Source: PALSA-911 sp963839645
Lineage (GTDB): Bacteria > Pseudomonadota > Alphaproteobacteria > Acetobacterales > Acetobacteraceae
NCBI GenBank assembly: GCA_963839645.1
Contig: CAWIVZ010000002.1
Location: 1 to 64,000, forward strand
Reading direction: 5' to 3'
Length of the DNA: 64,000 bases
The translations under genes and the position numbers were made by a program. Shown here one piece after another: positions 17,894-27,330 of this stretch (the first letter of the stretch is position 1; every line of letters starts with the position of its first letter). The notes under the pieces are model-generated. The model saw only the letters and a program-made list of their open reading frames with translations. It searched no databases and was not told where the DNA came from.

Positions 17894-17921
17894 CCTGCCG
17901 GTGCAAGCGGGGGAGAACGCC

Positions 17922-19775
17922 ATGGCCATCTTGGGGATCACGATCACGCGCCGGGAGGCTTTCGCCGATGGCGCATCGTTCGGCGAGTTCGGTCCGTACG
18001 AGAAGATCATCGGCACCGCGCGCGGTGAACTGGACCCGGCCAATCCCGCCAACACGGCGATCGTCGGGCTCGATCGCGCGCCCCGCAATGCGGCCGGACT
18101 GGTTGAGTACGAAACCGACATCTATCTGCTGCGCCCGAAGCTGGGCAGCGGCAAGTTGCTGTTCGACGTGAACAACCGCGGCAACAAGCCGATGCTGCAC
18201 ATGTTCTGCCAGGTGGCGCCAGGGCCCGACGGCAACACCAACGATCCCACCACGCTGGCGGACGCCGGTGATGCTCTGCCGTTTCGCCGCGGCTACGCCA
18301 TGGCCTGGGCCGGCTGGGACCCGGATGCGCCGCGCGCCAATAACGGCCTGAGCATCCGCATTCCCGCCCTCGCCGGCGTGGAGGCGGAAATCCGTGACGA
18401 GTTCGTCTCCGCCACACGCGGGCCGGTACTGCAACGTTTCCGCCTCAGCTACACCGCCATCCCCTCCACCCCGGCACGGCTGACCCGGCGTCACCGGCCG
18501 GAAGATCCGCCGGAGGACATCGCCGACTGGCACTTTGCCGACAGCCGCACGGTGGAATTGCTGCCGCCCGGCACGCAGCCGGAACTGGGACAGATCTACG
18601 AGATCACCTATCGCGCCACCGATCCCTGGGTCAGCGGCATCGCCTATGCGGCGCAACGGGACGTGGTGGCATTCCTGCGCTCGGATGCGGTGGAAAACCC
18701 GATGCGTGGCAAATGCCGCAAAACGATGGGGTTCGGGATCTCCCAGTCCGGCCGGTTCCTGCGCGACTTCGTCCGGCTCGGCTTCAATCGCGACGAGACC
18801 GGCGAGAAGGTGTTCGATGGCGTGCTGACCCACACCGGCGGCATCGGTGGCGTATTCCTGAACGCGCTGTTCGCGCAGCCGAACCGCACCCGCAGCGGTT
18901 ACCAGGACCGCACGATGCCGGAGAACTTCTTTCCCTTCGCAACCGCCACCACCCGCGATCCGGCCACGGGCGCGGAGGGCGTGCTGCTGCAACGGGATGG
19001 CTTCGATCCGCTGCTGATCCAGTCCAACACCAGCACCGAATACTGGCAGAAGGGCGCATCCCTGCTGTCCACCGATCCCACCGGCAGCCGGGATCTGCAT
19101 CTGCCGGAAACCACGCGGTTGTTCCTGATCGCCGGCACCCAACATGCCGGGCGCGCGGGCACGCCGTCCTCGCCGGGCAATTGCCAGAACGCCCGCAATC
19201 CGCACAGCGCAGCGCCGGCGTTGCGGGCGCTGCTGGTGGCGCTGGATGAATGGATCACCGACGGCACGCCCCCGCCCGCCAGCCGGGTTCCCCGCATCGA
19301 TGACGGCACGCTGGTGCCGGCGGAGGCGCTGAATTTCCCTCGCCTGCCCGGGTTCGCCGTCGCCAGTGCGGCAACGCCGGTGGACCCGCCGGGCGATTGG
19401 GTGCATCCGGTTCCGCGCCCATCGCCCTACCGCACCCTGGTTCCGGCAGTGGACGCGGACGGCAATGAACGCGCGGGGATCCGCCTGCCGGATATTGCCG
19501 TGCCGGCCGCCACCTTCACCGGCTGGAACCTGTTCAAGGCCCCGTTCCCCGCCTGCGAATTATGCGATCGCGACGGCAGCTCGCTGCCGTTCGCCGCGAA
19601 CGAGGCGGCGCGCGATCCCGCCGACCCTCGCCCTTCACTGGCCGCCCGGCACGCAAACCCCGCCGCCTACGCCACGGCCATGCGCGCGGCGGCGGACGCG
19701 CTGGTGGCCGAACGCCTGCTGCTGGCCGAGGACGCGGACCGCTACGTGGCGGCTGCCGGTTCGGTATCGTTCTAG
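17922..19775 (+). CDS. Large alpha/beta-hydrolase-domain protein (Abhydrolase_10 type)
   Basis: 617 residues from the ATG at 17922. The family is typified by a beta-rich N-terminal third (FGEFGPYEKIIGTARGELDP), a central hydrolase core and few characterised members. The nucleophile elbow is GFGISQSGRFLRDFV at about residue 275. GTQHAGRAG may supply the catalytic His (near residue 408). No signal peptide is seen. It follows the TPP enzyme with a 28-bp gap and precedes a GNAT gene by 8 bp, so a small operon is likely. Function is unknown; hydrolysis of an ester or lactone is the safe guess. Confidence 0.78.
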   Translation: MAILGITITRREAFADGASFGEFGPYEKIIGTARGELDPANPANTAIVGLDRAPRNAAGLVEYETDIYLLRPKLGSGKLLFDVNNRGNKPMLHMFCQVAPGPDGNTNDPTTLADAGDALPFRRGYAMAWAGWDPDAPRANNGLSIRIPALAGVEAEIRDEFVSATRGPVLQRFRLSYTAIPSTPARLTRRHRPEDPPEDIADWHFADSRTVELLPPGTQPELGQIYEITYRATDPWVSGIAYAAQRDVVAFLRSDAVENPMRGKCRKTMGFGISQSGRFLRDFVRLGFNRDETGEKVFDGVLTHTGGIGGVFLNALFAQPNRTRSGYQDRTMPENFFPFATATTRDPATGAEGVLLQRDGFDPLLIQSNTSTEYWQKGASLLSTDPTGSRDLHLPETTRLFLIAGTQHAGRAGTPSSPGNCQNARNPHSAAPALRALLVALDEWITDGTPPPASRVPRIDDGTLVPAEALNFPRLPGFAVASAATPVDPPGDWVHPVPRPSPYRTLVPAVDADGNERAGIRLPDIAVPAATFTGWNLFKAPFPACELCDRDGSSLPFAANEAARDPADPRPSLAARHANPAAYATAMRAAADALVAERLLLAEDADRYVAAAGSVSF

Positions 19776-19783
19776 GCCCGCAG

Positions 19784-20284
19784 GTGGTTGAGATTGAGAC
19801 CGGATACCGGCCCGGACTGATCGGCCGCACGGTCGAGATGCACGCGCGGACCTATGCCCGCATCGCCGGCTTTGGCCGCAGCTTCGAGAGCAATGTGGCC
19901 GCCGGCCTGGCGGAGTTCGTTCTTCGCCTGGATAATCCGCGCAACGAAATCTGGGCGGCCGTTCAATCCGGGATCGTCATCGGCTCCGTGACGATCGACG
20001 GCGAGGACATGGGACCCGATCGCGCCCATCTGCGCTGGTTCATCGTCGAGGAAGCTATGCGCGGCGGCGGCATCGGCCGCGTGCTGTTGAGGCGGGCGAT
20101 CGAATTTTGCGATCGGCAGGGCTTTCCGGAAACCCATCTTTGGACGTTCCGGGGCCTGGATGCCGCCCGCAAATTGTACGAGGCACACGGCTTCGTCCTC
20201 GCGGAGGAGCGCACCGGCCGCCAGTGGGGGGAGGAGGTTCTGGAACAGCGGTTTGTCCGCCTAGCCAGCCTCTCCGCAAACTAG
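19784..20284 (+). CDS. GNAT-family N-acetyltransferase
   Basis: 166 residues from a GTG at 19784, 8 bp after the preceding stop; a longer upstream frame overlaps that gene out of phase and is not credible. The acetyl-CoA-binding motif A is RWFIVEEAMRGGGIGRVLLRRAI (residues about 83-105), and motif B ends GLDAARKLYEAHGFVLAEE. This version of the domain is often found fused behind MarR-type DNA-binding domains; here it stands alone. Substrate unknown. Confidence 0.78.
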   Translation: MVEIETGYRPGLIGRTVEMHARTYARIAGFGRSFESNVAAGLAEFVLRLDNPRNEIWAAVQSGIVIGSVTIDGEDMGPDRAHLRWFIVEEAMRGGGIGRVLLRRAIEFCDRQGFPETHLWTFRGLDAARKLYEAHGFVLAEERTGRQWGEEVLEQRFVRLASLSAN

Positions 20285-20296
20285 TATCCAGAGCCC

Positions 20297-20839
20297 ATGC
20301 TGGAGAAATCCCCACCGCCCTTGCGGGAATTGTTCATGGGCTTCCTGTCGGTGGGCATGTTCGGCTTCGGCGGCGTGCTGCCCTGGACGCGCCGGATGAT
20401 CGTCGAGCAGCGGCAATGGCTCTCGCCGGTCGAATTCAACGACATGCTGGCGCTGTGCCAGTTCCTGCCGGGGCCGAATGTGATCAACCTGTCCGGGGCG
20501 CTCGGGTATCGGTGGTATGGCTGGGCCGGGGCGATCACCTGTTTCACCGGGCTGATGTTCGCGCCGATGGTGATCATCATCGGCCTCGGCATGCTCTATG
20601 CCCGCATCGGCGGCCACCCCTCGGTGCAGCACGCATTTGCGGGATTGTCGGCGGCCGCGTCGGCCATGGTGATCGCCACGGCGCTGAAAATCGCCGCACC
20701 CTTGGTGAAGCGGCCCTATGCGCTGGTCATGGTCGCCGTCACCTTCGTGGCGGTGGCGGTCCTGCGCCTTCCGATGCTCTATGTCGTGCTGGCCTGCGCG
20801 CCGCTGTCGATCCTGCTGCTGGCCCGGATGGAAAAATGA
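20297..20839 (+). CDS. chrA: Chromate transporter, N-terminal half protein (short-chain ChrA)
   Basis: 180 residues, five to six hydrophobic segments. The CHR-family signatures are FMGFLSVGMFGFGGVLPW at residues about 9-26 and QFLPGPNVINLSGALGYR at about 54-71. Short-chain CHR proteins are encoded as adjacent pairs, and the two halves together make the antiparallel transporter. Family members export chromate by proton exchange, but many short-chain pairs have no proven substrate. The stop overlaps the next start (ATGA), which indicates coupled translation. Confidence 0.88.
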   Translation: MLEKSPPPLRELFMGFLSVGMFGFGGVLPWTRRMIVEQRQWLSPVEFNDMLALCQFLPGPNVINLSGALGYRWYGWAGAITCFTGLMFAPMVIIIGLGMLYARIGGHPSVQHAFAGLSAAASAMVIATALKIAAPLVKRPYALVMVAVTFVAVAVLRLPMLYVVLACAPLSILLLARMEK

Positions 20840-21378
20840 GCCTGCTGCCGATCAACCCAGATCTGATAGATCTCGCGACAATCTACGCGCAGCTGTCCTT
20901 GCTGGCGTTCGGCGGCGGCAACTCCATTTTGCCGGAAATGCAGCGGCAGATCGTCGATGTGCATCACTGGATGACGGCGCGGGAGTTCGTTTCTCTCTAC
21001 GCCATTGCCCAGTCGGCACCCGGCCCGAACATGCTGGTGGCGACGCTCATCGGCTGGCAGGTGGCGGGGTTGTCCGGCGCGCTGGTGGCGACGTTCGCCA
21101 TTTCCTGGCCATCCAGCCTGCTGACGATCGCGGTGTCATCGGTCTGGTTCCGCTTCCGCGAGGCGCGTTGGCGCCGGCTGGTGCAGACCGGGATCGTGCC
21201 GGTCACCGTCGGGTTGGTGATGGCGGGTGCCGCGCTGCTGACCCAGACCACGGCTTCCAGTTGGGGTCTGCTCGGGCTGACGTCGGTGGCAACGATCGTG
21301 TTCCTGCGCACCAAGCTGCATCCGCTGATCGTGCTGGCGATCGCGACGGCGCTGGGGGCGAGCGGCCTGTTGTCCTGA
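20836..21378 (+). CDS. chrA: Chromate transporter, C-terminal half protein (short-chain ChrA)
   Basis: 180 residues, exactly as long as its partner. It starts at the ATG overlapping the previous stop. Signatures: LSLLAFGGGNSILPEMQRQ at about 19-37 and YAIAQSAPGPNMLVATLIG at about 55-73, followed by hydrophobic segments to the C-terminus. It is the second half of the pair. Its 3' end faces the dehydrogenase gene on the other strand with 18 bp between. Confidence 0.88.
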   Translation: MSLLPINPDLIDLATIYAQLSLLAFGGGNSILPEMQRQIVDVHHWMTAREFVSLYAIAQSAPGPNMLVATLIGWQVAGLSGALVATFAISWPSSLLTIAVSSVWFRFREARWRRLVQTGIVPVTVGLVMAGAALLTQTTASSWGLLGLTSVATIVFLRTKLHPLIVLAIATALGASGLLS

Positions 21379-21396
21379 CCGCCCGCCGCTCTGGCC

Positions 21397-22338
21397 TCAG
21401 CCCTTCTTCGCTTTCTCCGCGTCCAACACGGCCTTGATGCGGGCCGGATCGACCTGGATCTCCACGCCCGCCCGTTCCTGCTGCAACAGCATCATCGAAC
21501 GGCTGTCGCGTTGGCCCCAGCCGCGGTTCAGCGCCTCGGTCATTTCTTCCAGCGCCAGGTTGGCGATGCGCATCGGCACCTTTACCTCGCGGCCGAGATT
21601 GGTCGCCAGCGTCATGTCCTTGTGCGCCAGTCGCAGCGCGAAGGCCGGCGGGTCGTATTTGTTCACCAGGAACTGGTCGATCAGCCGCTCGAACACGCCG
21701 CGGCGGCCCAAGGCGCCTTGCCGAACGGCTTCCCAGATCGCCAGCGGTTCCACACCGGCCTTCACGCCCATGGTGAACACTTCGGCCAGGCCCGCGGTGG
21801 TGATGTAGCCCATGCAGTTATGCACCAGCTTCGCCACCGCGCCGGCGCCGACCGGACCGACATAGAATGCCGCGTCAGAGAAGCCATCCAGCACATGCTT
21901 GTGCTTGTCGAATATTTTCCGATCGCCGCCAACCCAGATCGCCATCTGGCCGGACGCGGCGCCAGACGGTCCGCCGCTGACCGGCGCATCGAGGGCATAG
22001 ATGCCGCGCTTCTCGTATTCCGCCGCGATCTTGCGGATCAGCGTCGGCGAACTGGTCGAGAGATCGAAATAGGCCGATCCGGGCTTGAGACCTTCGATCA
22101 GGCCGTTCTCGCCCATCGCGACGGCTTCCACTTCCGGAGGGCCGGGCAGAGAGGAAAACACAACATCCGACTGTTCCGCGACCTGCTTCGGCGTCGGCGC
22201 CCAGGTTGCGCCGGCGGTTATGAAGCGCGATGCCGCTTGTTGATTGACGTCGCTGACGACCAGTTCGAAGCCGTTCTTCTGCAGATTGGTCACCATGTGG
22301 GCACCCATGGTGCCCACACCGATAAATCCGACTTTCAT
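21397..22338 (-). CDS. NAD(P)-dependent beta-hydroxyacid dehydrogenase (3-hydroxyisobutyrate dehydrogenase family)
   Basis: 313 residues from the ATG at 22338, which follows a good ribosome site (GAGGAAACGTT). The Rossmann motif is KVGFIGVGTMGAHM at residues 2-15. The substrate-binding signature DAPVSGGPSGAASGQM is near residue 113, and the catalytic Lys is in GAVAKLVHNCMGY near residue 170. Members oxidise 3-hydroxyisobutyrate, tartronate semialdehyde or similar acids. It follows the carboxymuconolactone-decarboxylase-like gene with a 14-bp gap on the same strand. The substrate cannot be assigned. Confidence 0.87.
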   Translation of the reverse strand: MKVGFIGVGTMGAHMVTNLQKNGFELVVSDVNQQAASRFITAGATWAPTPKQVAEQSDVVFSSLPGPPEVEAVAMGENGLIEGLKPGSAYFDLSTSSPTLIRKIAAEYEKRGIYALDAPVSGGPSGAASGQMAIWVGGDRKIFDKHKHVLDGFSDAAFYVGPVGAGAVAKLVHNCMGYITTAGLAEVFTMGVKAGVEPLAIWEAVRQGALGRRGVFERLIDQFLVNKYDPPAFALRLAHKDMTLATNLGREVKVPMRIANLALEEMTEALNRGWGQRDSRSMMLLQQERAGVEIQVDPARIKAVLDAEKAKKG

Positions 22339-22352
22339 AACGTTTCCTCTGC

Positions 22353-22688
22353 CTACTTCGCGTCGGGATTTGCTTCGAAGATCTCGCGCGCGATGTTGGC
22401 GGCGGACATTGCCGCCGGCCAGCCGGCGTAGAACGCCAGGTGCGTGATCATCTCGCTGATCTCGGACTTCGTCACGCCGTTGATCAGCGCGCGCTCCAGA
22501 TGGCCGCGCAACTGCTCGGGGCGGTAGGTGGAGATCAGCGTGGCGCAGACGATCAGGCTGCGGTCGCGCTTGGACAGTTCCTTGCGTTCCCACACATCGC
22601 CGAACAGCACGTTCTCGGTCAGCTCGATCATCTTCGGCACGGTTTCGCGAACGCGGTCACGCGATGCGCTGGACGGGGCTTTTGCCAT
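22353..22688 (-). CDS. Carboxymuconolactone-decarboxylase-family protein
   Basis: 111 residues, typical of the small CMD family. The core ERKELSKRDRSLIVCATLIS, PEQLRGHLERALINGVTKSEISEMITHLAFYAGWPAA matches gamma-carboxymuconolactone decarboxylase of the protocatechuate pathway and its many homologues. No CxxC motif of AhpD peroxidases is present, so a decarboxylase or unknown role is more likely. It shares a probable transcript with the dehydrogenase gene behind it, and faces the SDR gene head to head. Confidence 0.82.
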   Translation of the reverse strand: MAKAPSSASRDRVRETVPKMIELTENVLFGDVWERKELSKRDRSLIVCATLISTYRPEQLRGHLERALINGVTKSEISEMITHLAFYAGWPAAMSAANIAREIFEANPDAK

Positions 22689-22794
22689 GGTTTCCTCCTG
22701 GTGTTTGACGATGGCCTATTGCACGACATCCCGAGCATCCTGTCCAATCCGGCCGACCGCCGGATCGGTGGCATCACGGATGGGAACCATGGGC

Positions 22795-23535
22795 ATGGCA
22801 TCGGAACAGAAGGTGGCTTTGGTCACCGGCAGCGCGTTGAATATTGGCCGCGCGATCGCGCAGGGGCTGGCCGAGGACGGCTTCCGGATCATGGTCACCG
22901 CGCGCAACTCGCGCGACGATGTCGGGCGCACCGCGGATCTGATCCGCCAGGCCGGCGGGCAGGCCGCGACGCACATGGCCGACATCTCCGATCCCACCCA
23001 GGCACGCGGACTGGTGGCGGCCACAATCGCCGCTTTCGGGCGTCTGGATGTGCTGGTGAACAATGCATCGGTGCGCAAGCAGACGAACATCTACGAGATC
23101 ACGCCGGAGGAATGGCGCGAGGTGATGGGCGCGACGCTGGACAGCGCCTTCTATTGCGCCCAGGCGGCAGCGAAACATATTGCCGCGGCAGGTGGCGGCA
23201 GCATCGTCAATCTCGGTGGCATGAGCGCGCATGTCGGGGCGACCGGACGGGTGCACGCCAGCACCGCCAAGGCGGCGATGGTGGGTTTGTCGCGCGTGCT
23301 GGCGACGGAACTGGCCGGGGACAACATCACGGTCAACACCGTCGTGCCCGGCTCGATCGACACGGTGCGCGGTGCCGCCGCCGGCGCCCGCCCGCCGCAC
23401 ATGCCGGGCAACCTCGCCGGCCGGATGGGAAGGCCGGAGGAGATTGCCGGGATGGTGCGTTACCTCTGCGGCCCGACCGCACGCTACGTCACGGGCCAGA
23501 CCCTGCACGTCAACGGGGGCGCTTTTCTGACATAG
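22795..23535 (+). CDS. Short-chain dehydrogenase/reductase with atypical active site
   Basis: 246 residues from the ATG at 22795; two more in-frame ATGs at 22780 and 22789 are equally possible. NAD(P) binding: ALVTGSALNIGRAIAQGL; NNASVRKQ is the NAG-region. The catalytic Ser is in IVNLGGMSAHVG only if the G-x-S there is used. In the YxxxK position the protein reads HASTAK: the Lys is kept, the Tyr is Ala and a His precedes it. C-terminal NTVVPGSIDT is the usual cofactor loop. A subgroup of SDRs with AHxxxAK at this site exists, so the change is probably not a sequencing error. Oxidoreductase activity is uncertain. Confidence 0.8.
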   Translation: MASEQKVALVTGSALNIGRAIAQGLAEDGFRIMVTARNSRDDVGRTADLIRQAGGQAATHMADISDPTQARGLVAATIAAFGRLDVLVNNASVRKQTNIYEITPEEWREVMGATLDSAFYCAQAAAKHIAAAGGGSIVNLGGMSAHVGATGRVHASTAKAAMVGLSRVLATELAGDNITVNTVVPGSIDTVRGAAAGARPPHMPGNLAGRMGRPEEIAGMVRYLCGPTARYVTGQTLHVNGGAFLT

Positions 23536-23545
23536 TCAGAAAAGC
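23521..23545. terminator. Bidirectional terminator overlapping the SDR stop codon
   Basis: 23521-23531 and 23535-23545 form a perfect 11-bp stem with a 3-base loop. The TAG stop of the SDR is inside the loop and right arm. The stem contains AAAA on one side and TTTT on the other, so it can work as a terminator for the plus-strand SDR and for the minus-strand binding-protein gene that ends at 23559. Confidence 0.75.
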
Positions 23546-23558
23546 CCCCCGCGAACGC

Positions 23559-24804
23559 TTAGCTCATGCCCCAGATCGGCTTGGCGGCGGCGATTTCTTG
23601 AGGGAAAATCGTAACCGGTTTACCGTTTTGCCACTGCACGACGACCAGTTCGGCGCCGACGCGCCGGCCGTTTTCGTCGAACTTGATGCGCCCGCCGGGG
23701 AACAGATTGGCCGGGCCGGTGGTCATGTCCATGGAACGGATGGCTTCGGCCACCTTCACCCGATCGGCGGTGCCTGCTTTTTCAAGCGCTTCCTTGAGGA
23801 TCATGGTGTGGCCGTAGGCGAAGATCGAAGTCATGGCCGAACCACGGCTCGCCGGTTCGCTCCATAAAGCGCTTGACCAACGCGTCCTGTCCTTTGCCAG
23901 GCCAGTTGGCGAGGCCGATCATCAGCCCTTGCAGCAAGTCCGGACCGACGGTCTTGAGCAGTTCGGGAACTGCCCAATGGCCGCCGCCGCCGATCAGCGG
24001 CAACTTGCCGCCTGCCAGGCCGTACTCGCCGAACTTGTCCATCAGAATTTTGTCATCGGGCACCGCTGTTGATTGCAGCAGCACGAAATCCGGCCGCGCG
24101 CTGCGCACGGGCTGAACCAGGGAGGTCGCGTCCGACAATGGCGGCGTATAGATCTGGTCCAGGACGATGGTGAGTTTGGCTTCTGGCAGGCTTATTTCGC
24201 GCATCTGCTTGAGGAAGCTGACCGAGGACGCGGTGTTGTCCCCGATGATCGCGACCTTGGTGGGCCGCTTGCCGGTGGTCTTTTCCGCCAGCGCCATGAC
24301 CGTGGGGATCAGGTGCGCGGCTTGCACGTTCGCGGTGGGCGAGGTTTGGAACACGTACTTGAAGCCGCGCCCGGTGATCAGGTCCGAATAGGACAGGGTC
24401 AGCCAGGGCAGGCTGGCGCGTTCGGTCACTTCCGTCACCGCCAGGGTGAAGGTGCTGAGCCAGGCGCCGAAGCCGCCGGCCAGATCGGGTTCCTGTGCCA
24501 CCATGCGCTGGGCGGCGTTCTTCGCCTTCTCGGCGCTGTCGCCGGCGTCATATTCCACCAGAGTGAGCTTGGCGCCGCCCATGGATTTGATGCCGCCGGC
24601 GGCGTTGATTTCCTCGATCGCCATGCGGGCGCCCATCTGTTCCAGCAGACCGGTGCGTGCCCAGGGACCGGATAGCGGCACAAGCATGGCGATCTTCACT
24701 TCCTTGGCCTGGGCGCGCGCCCGCTTGGGCACCAGTGCCCCGGCGCCCGCGGCTGCGGCAAGGCCGAGCGCGCCGCGGCGCCCGATGGTCGTTTTCTGGC
24801 TCAT
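23559..24804 (-). pseudogene. Liv-type ABC transporter substrate-binding protein, one frameshift
   Basis: The frame starts at 24804 with a twin-arginine-type signal (TTIGRRGALGLAAAAG, cleavage after ARA). The type I periplasmic fold follows (IAMLVPLSGPWARTG, IEEINAAGGIKSMGG). Near 23835 the frame breaks: WFGHDF should read WFGMTSIFAYGHTMI, which needs one base removed. The C-terminal 90 residues (GGRIKFDENGRR) are intact. About 414 residues in total, normal for the family. It is the binding protein of the livF-livMG-livH set encoded next to it on the same strand. Probably intact in the organism. Confidence 0.85.
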
Positions 24805-24835
24805 TGTTCTTGTCTCCCTGTTCAAGCGTGAAAAC

Positions 24836-25564
24836 CTATTCTTCGCCGATGCCGAGATAGGCCCGGCGTACCCGGTCGTCCTGCATCAGTGTCTGGTACG
24901 ATCCGTCCATGACGACTTGGCCGGTCTCCAGCACGTAGCCATGATCGGACAGTTCCAGCGCTTCGGCCACGCGCTGTTCCACCAGCAGGATTGTGACCCC
25001 GTCCTCGCGGTGGATCTGCGAGATACGTTCGAAGATGACGTCGGTAATCGCCGGCGCAAGGCCCATGGAGGGCTCATCCAGCATCAGCAGCCGGGGGGCG
25101 GAGGCAAGTCCCCGCCCGATCGCCACCATCTGCTGTTCGCCGCCCGAAAGGGTGCCCGCAAGCTGGGTGGCGCGTTCCTCCAAGATGGGGAACAACGCAT
25201 GGATGCGCTTCAGCGTCGTTGCCCAGTTCTTGCGGCCGGCCTCGGTGTAGGCGCCCATTTCCAGGTTCTCGCGGACGGTCAGGGATTTGAACACCTGCCG
25301 CCCTTCCGGGACATGGGCGATGCCCAAATGCGCGCGGCGCGCGACCGGCATGGTGAGCAGCAATTCGCCGCAGAACCGGATGTCTCCGGCACGCGCGGGC
25401 ACGCTGCCGCTGATGGCCTTGAACAACGTCGATTTGCCCGCGCCATTCGGTCCGACAACCGTGACGAACTGCCCCTCGCCGACAGTGACGGAAAGGTCGC
25501 TCAGCGCCACCAGGCCGCCATAGGCGACGGTCAGGCCCTGGATTTCCATCATCGCCCTAGACAT
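24836..25564 (-). CDS. livF: Branched-chain-type ABC transporter ATPase (LivF)
   Basis: 242 residues. Walker A GPNGAGKST at about 38-46, Q-loop region, signature TLSGGEQQM at about 137, Walker B LLMLDEPSMGLAP. The C-terminus carries the LivF-type end (RRAYLGIGEE). It powers uptake together with LivG, in the cytoplasm at the membrane. Its start overlaps the end of the LivMG gene by 8 bp, which shows an operon. The ligand depends on the binding protein and is not known; these systems also import aromatic acids, amides and urea. Confidence 0.9.
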   Translation of the reverse strand: MSRAMMEIQGLTVAYGGLVALSDLSVTVGEGQFVTVVGPNGAGKSTLFKAISGSVPARAGDIRFCGELLLTMPVARRAHLGIAHVPEGRQVFKSLTVRENLEMGAYTEAGRKNWATTLKRIHALFPILEERATQLAGTLSGGEQQMVAIGRGLASAPRLLMLDEPSMGLAPAITDVIFERISQIHREDGVTILLVEQRVAEALELSDHGYVLETGQVVMDGSYQTLMQDDRVRRAYLGIGEE

Positions 25565-27330
25565 TCGCCGTTACCCGGTTCAGCCATTTCTTGCCCAGAT
25601 AGGCCTCGATCACGTCGCGGTTCTCGACCACGTCGCGCGGCAGGCCCATCGCCAGCACCTTGCCGTGATCGAGCACAAGGAAGCGGTCGGCAATGCGCAT
25701 CATGGCGTGCATCGTGTGTTCGATGATGACCACGGTCATGCCGTTGGCGCGCAGATGGCCGAGGTACATCCAGCACCGCGTCGCATTCCTCCCGGCCCAG
25801 GCCCGCCAGGGTTTCGTCCAGCAGCAGGATGCGCGGTTTGCCGGCCAAAGCGCGGGCCAGTTCCATCAACCGCAATTCCTTGTTGGTGAGCTGCCCGGCT
25901 TCCACGTTGGCCAGATGCGACAGCCCGACCTGGGCCAATGCCTCGTTGGCCGAGGCGATGGCATCGGAATCCGCCAGTCCCGCGCCATAGGCACCGACCA
26001 CCACGTTATCCAGCACCGGCAATCTCGGAAAACTGCGCACCACCTGGAAGGTTCGGCCGATGCCCATGCGGCAGATTGCAAACAGCTTCCGCCCGGTCAT
26101 GCGGTGGCCTTCGAACACCGCCTCGCCCTCATCGGCCGGCAGCACGCCGTTCATCACGTTGAACAGCGTGGTCTTGCCGGCGCCGTTCGGGCCGATGATG
26201 CCGAGGATCTCGCCGCGATTGACGGTGAAGTTGACATCATCGACCGCGCGCAGGCCGCCGAAGGCTCGCGACAGGCCCTTCACCTCCAGGATGGGGCCGT
26301 TGCCGGTGGTGCGGATTTCGATCCGTTGGCCGGAGATCGGCGCCTTCTGGACACCGATCACGGGGGCGGAGCGACGGAAAAATTTGTCGCGAAAAGTCCA
26401 GAACAATCCTTCCGGCGCCAGCAGCATGATGGCGATGATGGCCGCGCCATAGACCACGCCCTGGATGCCCGGGATGACGTTGCCAAGCTCCGCCTGCAAG
26501 GTTTCCGCCAACGGGATCAGGATGGCGGCGCCGATCAGCGGGCCCCATACGGTTGCCACGCCGCCGAACAGCGTCACCACCAGCGCCTGGGCGGACACCA
26601 GCACTCCGAAGACGGAATCGGGCGTCACCACCAGCAGCACGCAGGCATAGAGCCCGCCGGCGGCGGCGGCCAGCGCGCCGGACAGCATCAGCGCGCGCAG
26701 CTTCCAGGTTCTTGTGTCGATGCCAGCCGCCTCGGCGGCCAGTTCATTCTGTCGGATCGCCATCAGCGCCAGACCGAAGCGGCTGTTTTCCACCGCCATG
26801 GAGATGAACATCGCCAGCACCACCAACCCGACGGCAATAATGGTGTAGCTGCGTGGATCGGCGAATTGCAGGAAGAAGGCCGCGCTTTCCCGCTTCATCG
26901 GGATCGAGACCTCCTGGTAGCCGAGATATTGCAGCACGTAGAGGATTGCCAGCGGATAGGCGAGCATCGCCAGGGCGAAATAATGCCCCCGCAGGCGGAA
27001 CGTTGGTGTGCCGATCACGAAGGCGGCTGCGGCACCCAGCACCATGCCGATCGGAATGCCGATCCAGGGCGTGAGGTTGAACTTCACCAGGGCCAGCGTG
27101 ACGGTATAGGCGCCAATGCCGAAGAACGCCGCATGGCCGAAGCTGGTCAGGCCTCCATAGCCGGATAGCAGGTTCCACGACAGGCCGAGCACCGCCCATA
27201 TCGGCACCAGCGTCAGCATCAGCTGGTAATAGGAGTTGTGCACCTGCGAGGCGAGCAGCAGGTAGATCACCACCACCACGGCGAGGACCGTTACGTCCCG
27301 CCGCAGTTTGGCGCCCACTCCGGGCCTCAT
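25557..27330 (-). pseudogene. livM: LivM permease-LivG ATPase fusion, one frameshift
   Basis: Starting at the ATG at 27330, which overlaps the livH stop (ATGA), the protein has a LivM permease domain of about 330 residues (SGYGGLTSFGHAAFFGIGAYT, GTPTFRLRGHYFALAMLA). A linker leads to a LivG ATPase domain: Walker A GPNGAGKTT, signature-like LTNKELRLMELARAL, Walker B ILLLDETLAGL. Such permease-ATPase fusions are known in this family. Near 25770 the frame shifts: DAVLDVPRP should read DAVLMYLGHLRANGMTVVIIEH, restored by removing one base. The end DVIEAYLGKKW is the usual LivG tail. Note T in place of P in the DEP motif (DET). Confidence 0.85.

Noticed and set aside
17733..19406. A 557-codon minus-strand frame
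   Set aside because: Antisense to the TPP enzyme and the large hydrolase, both of which have clear motifs on the plus strand.
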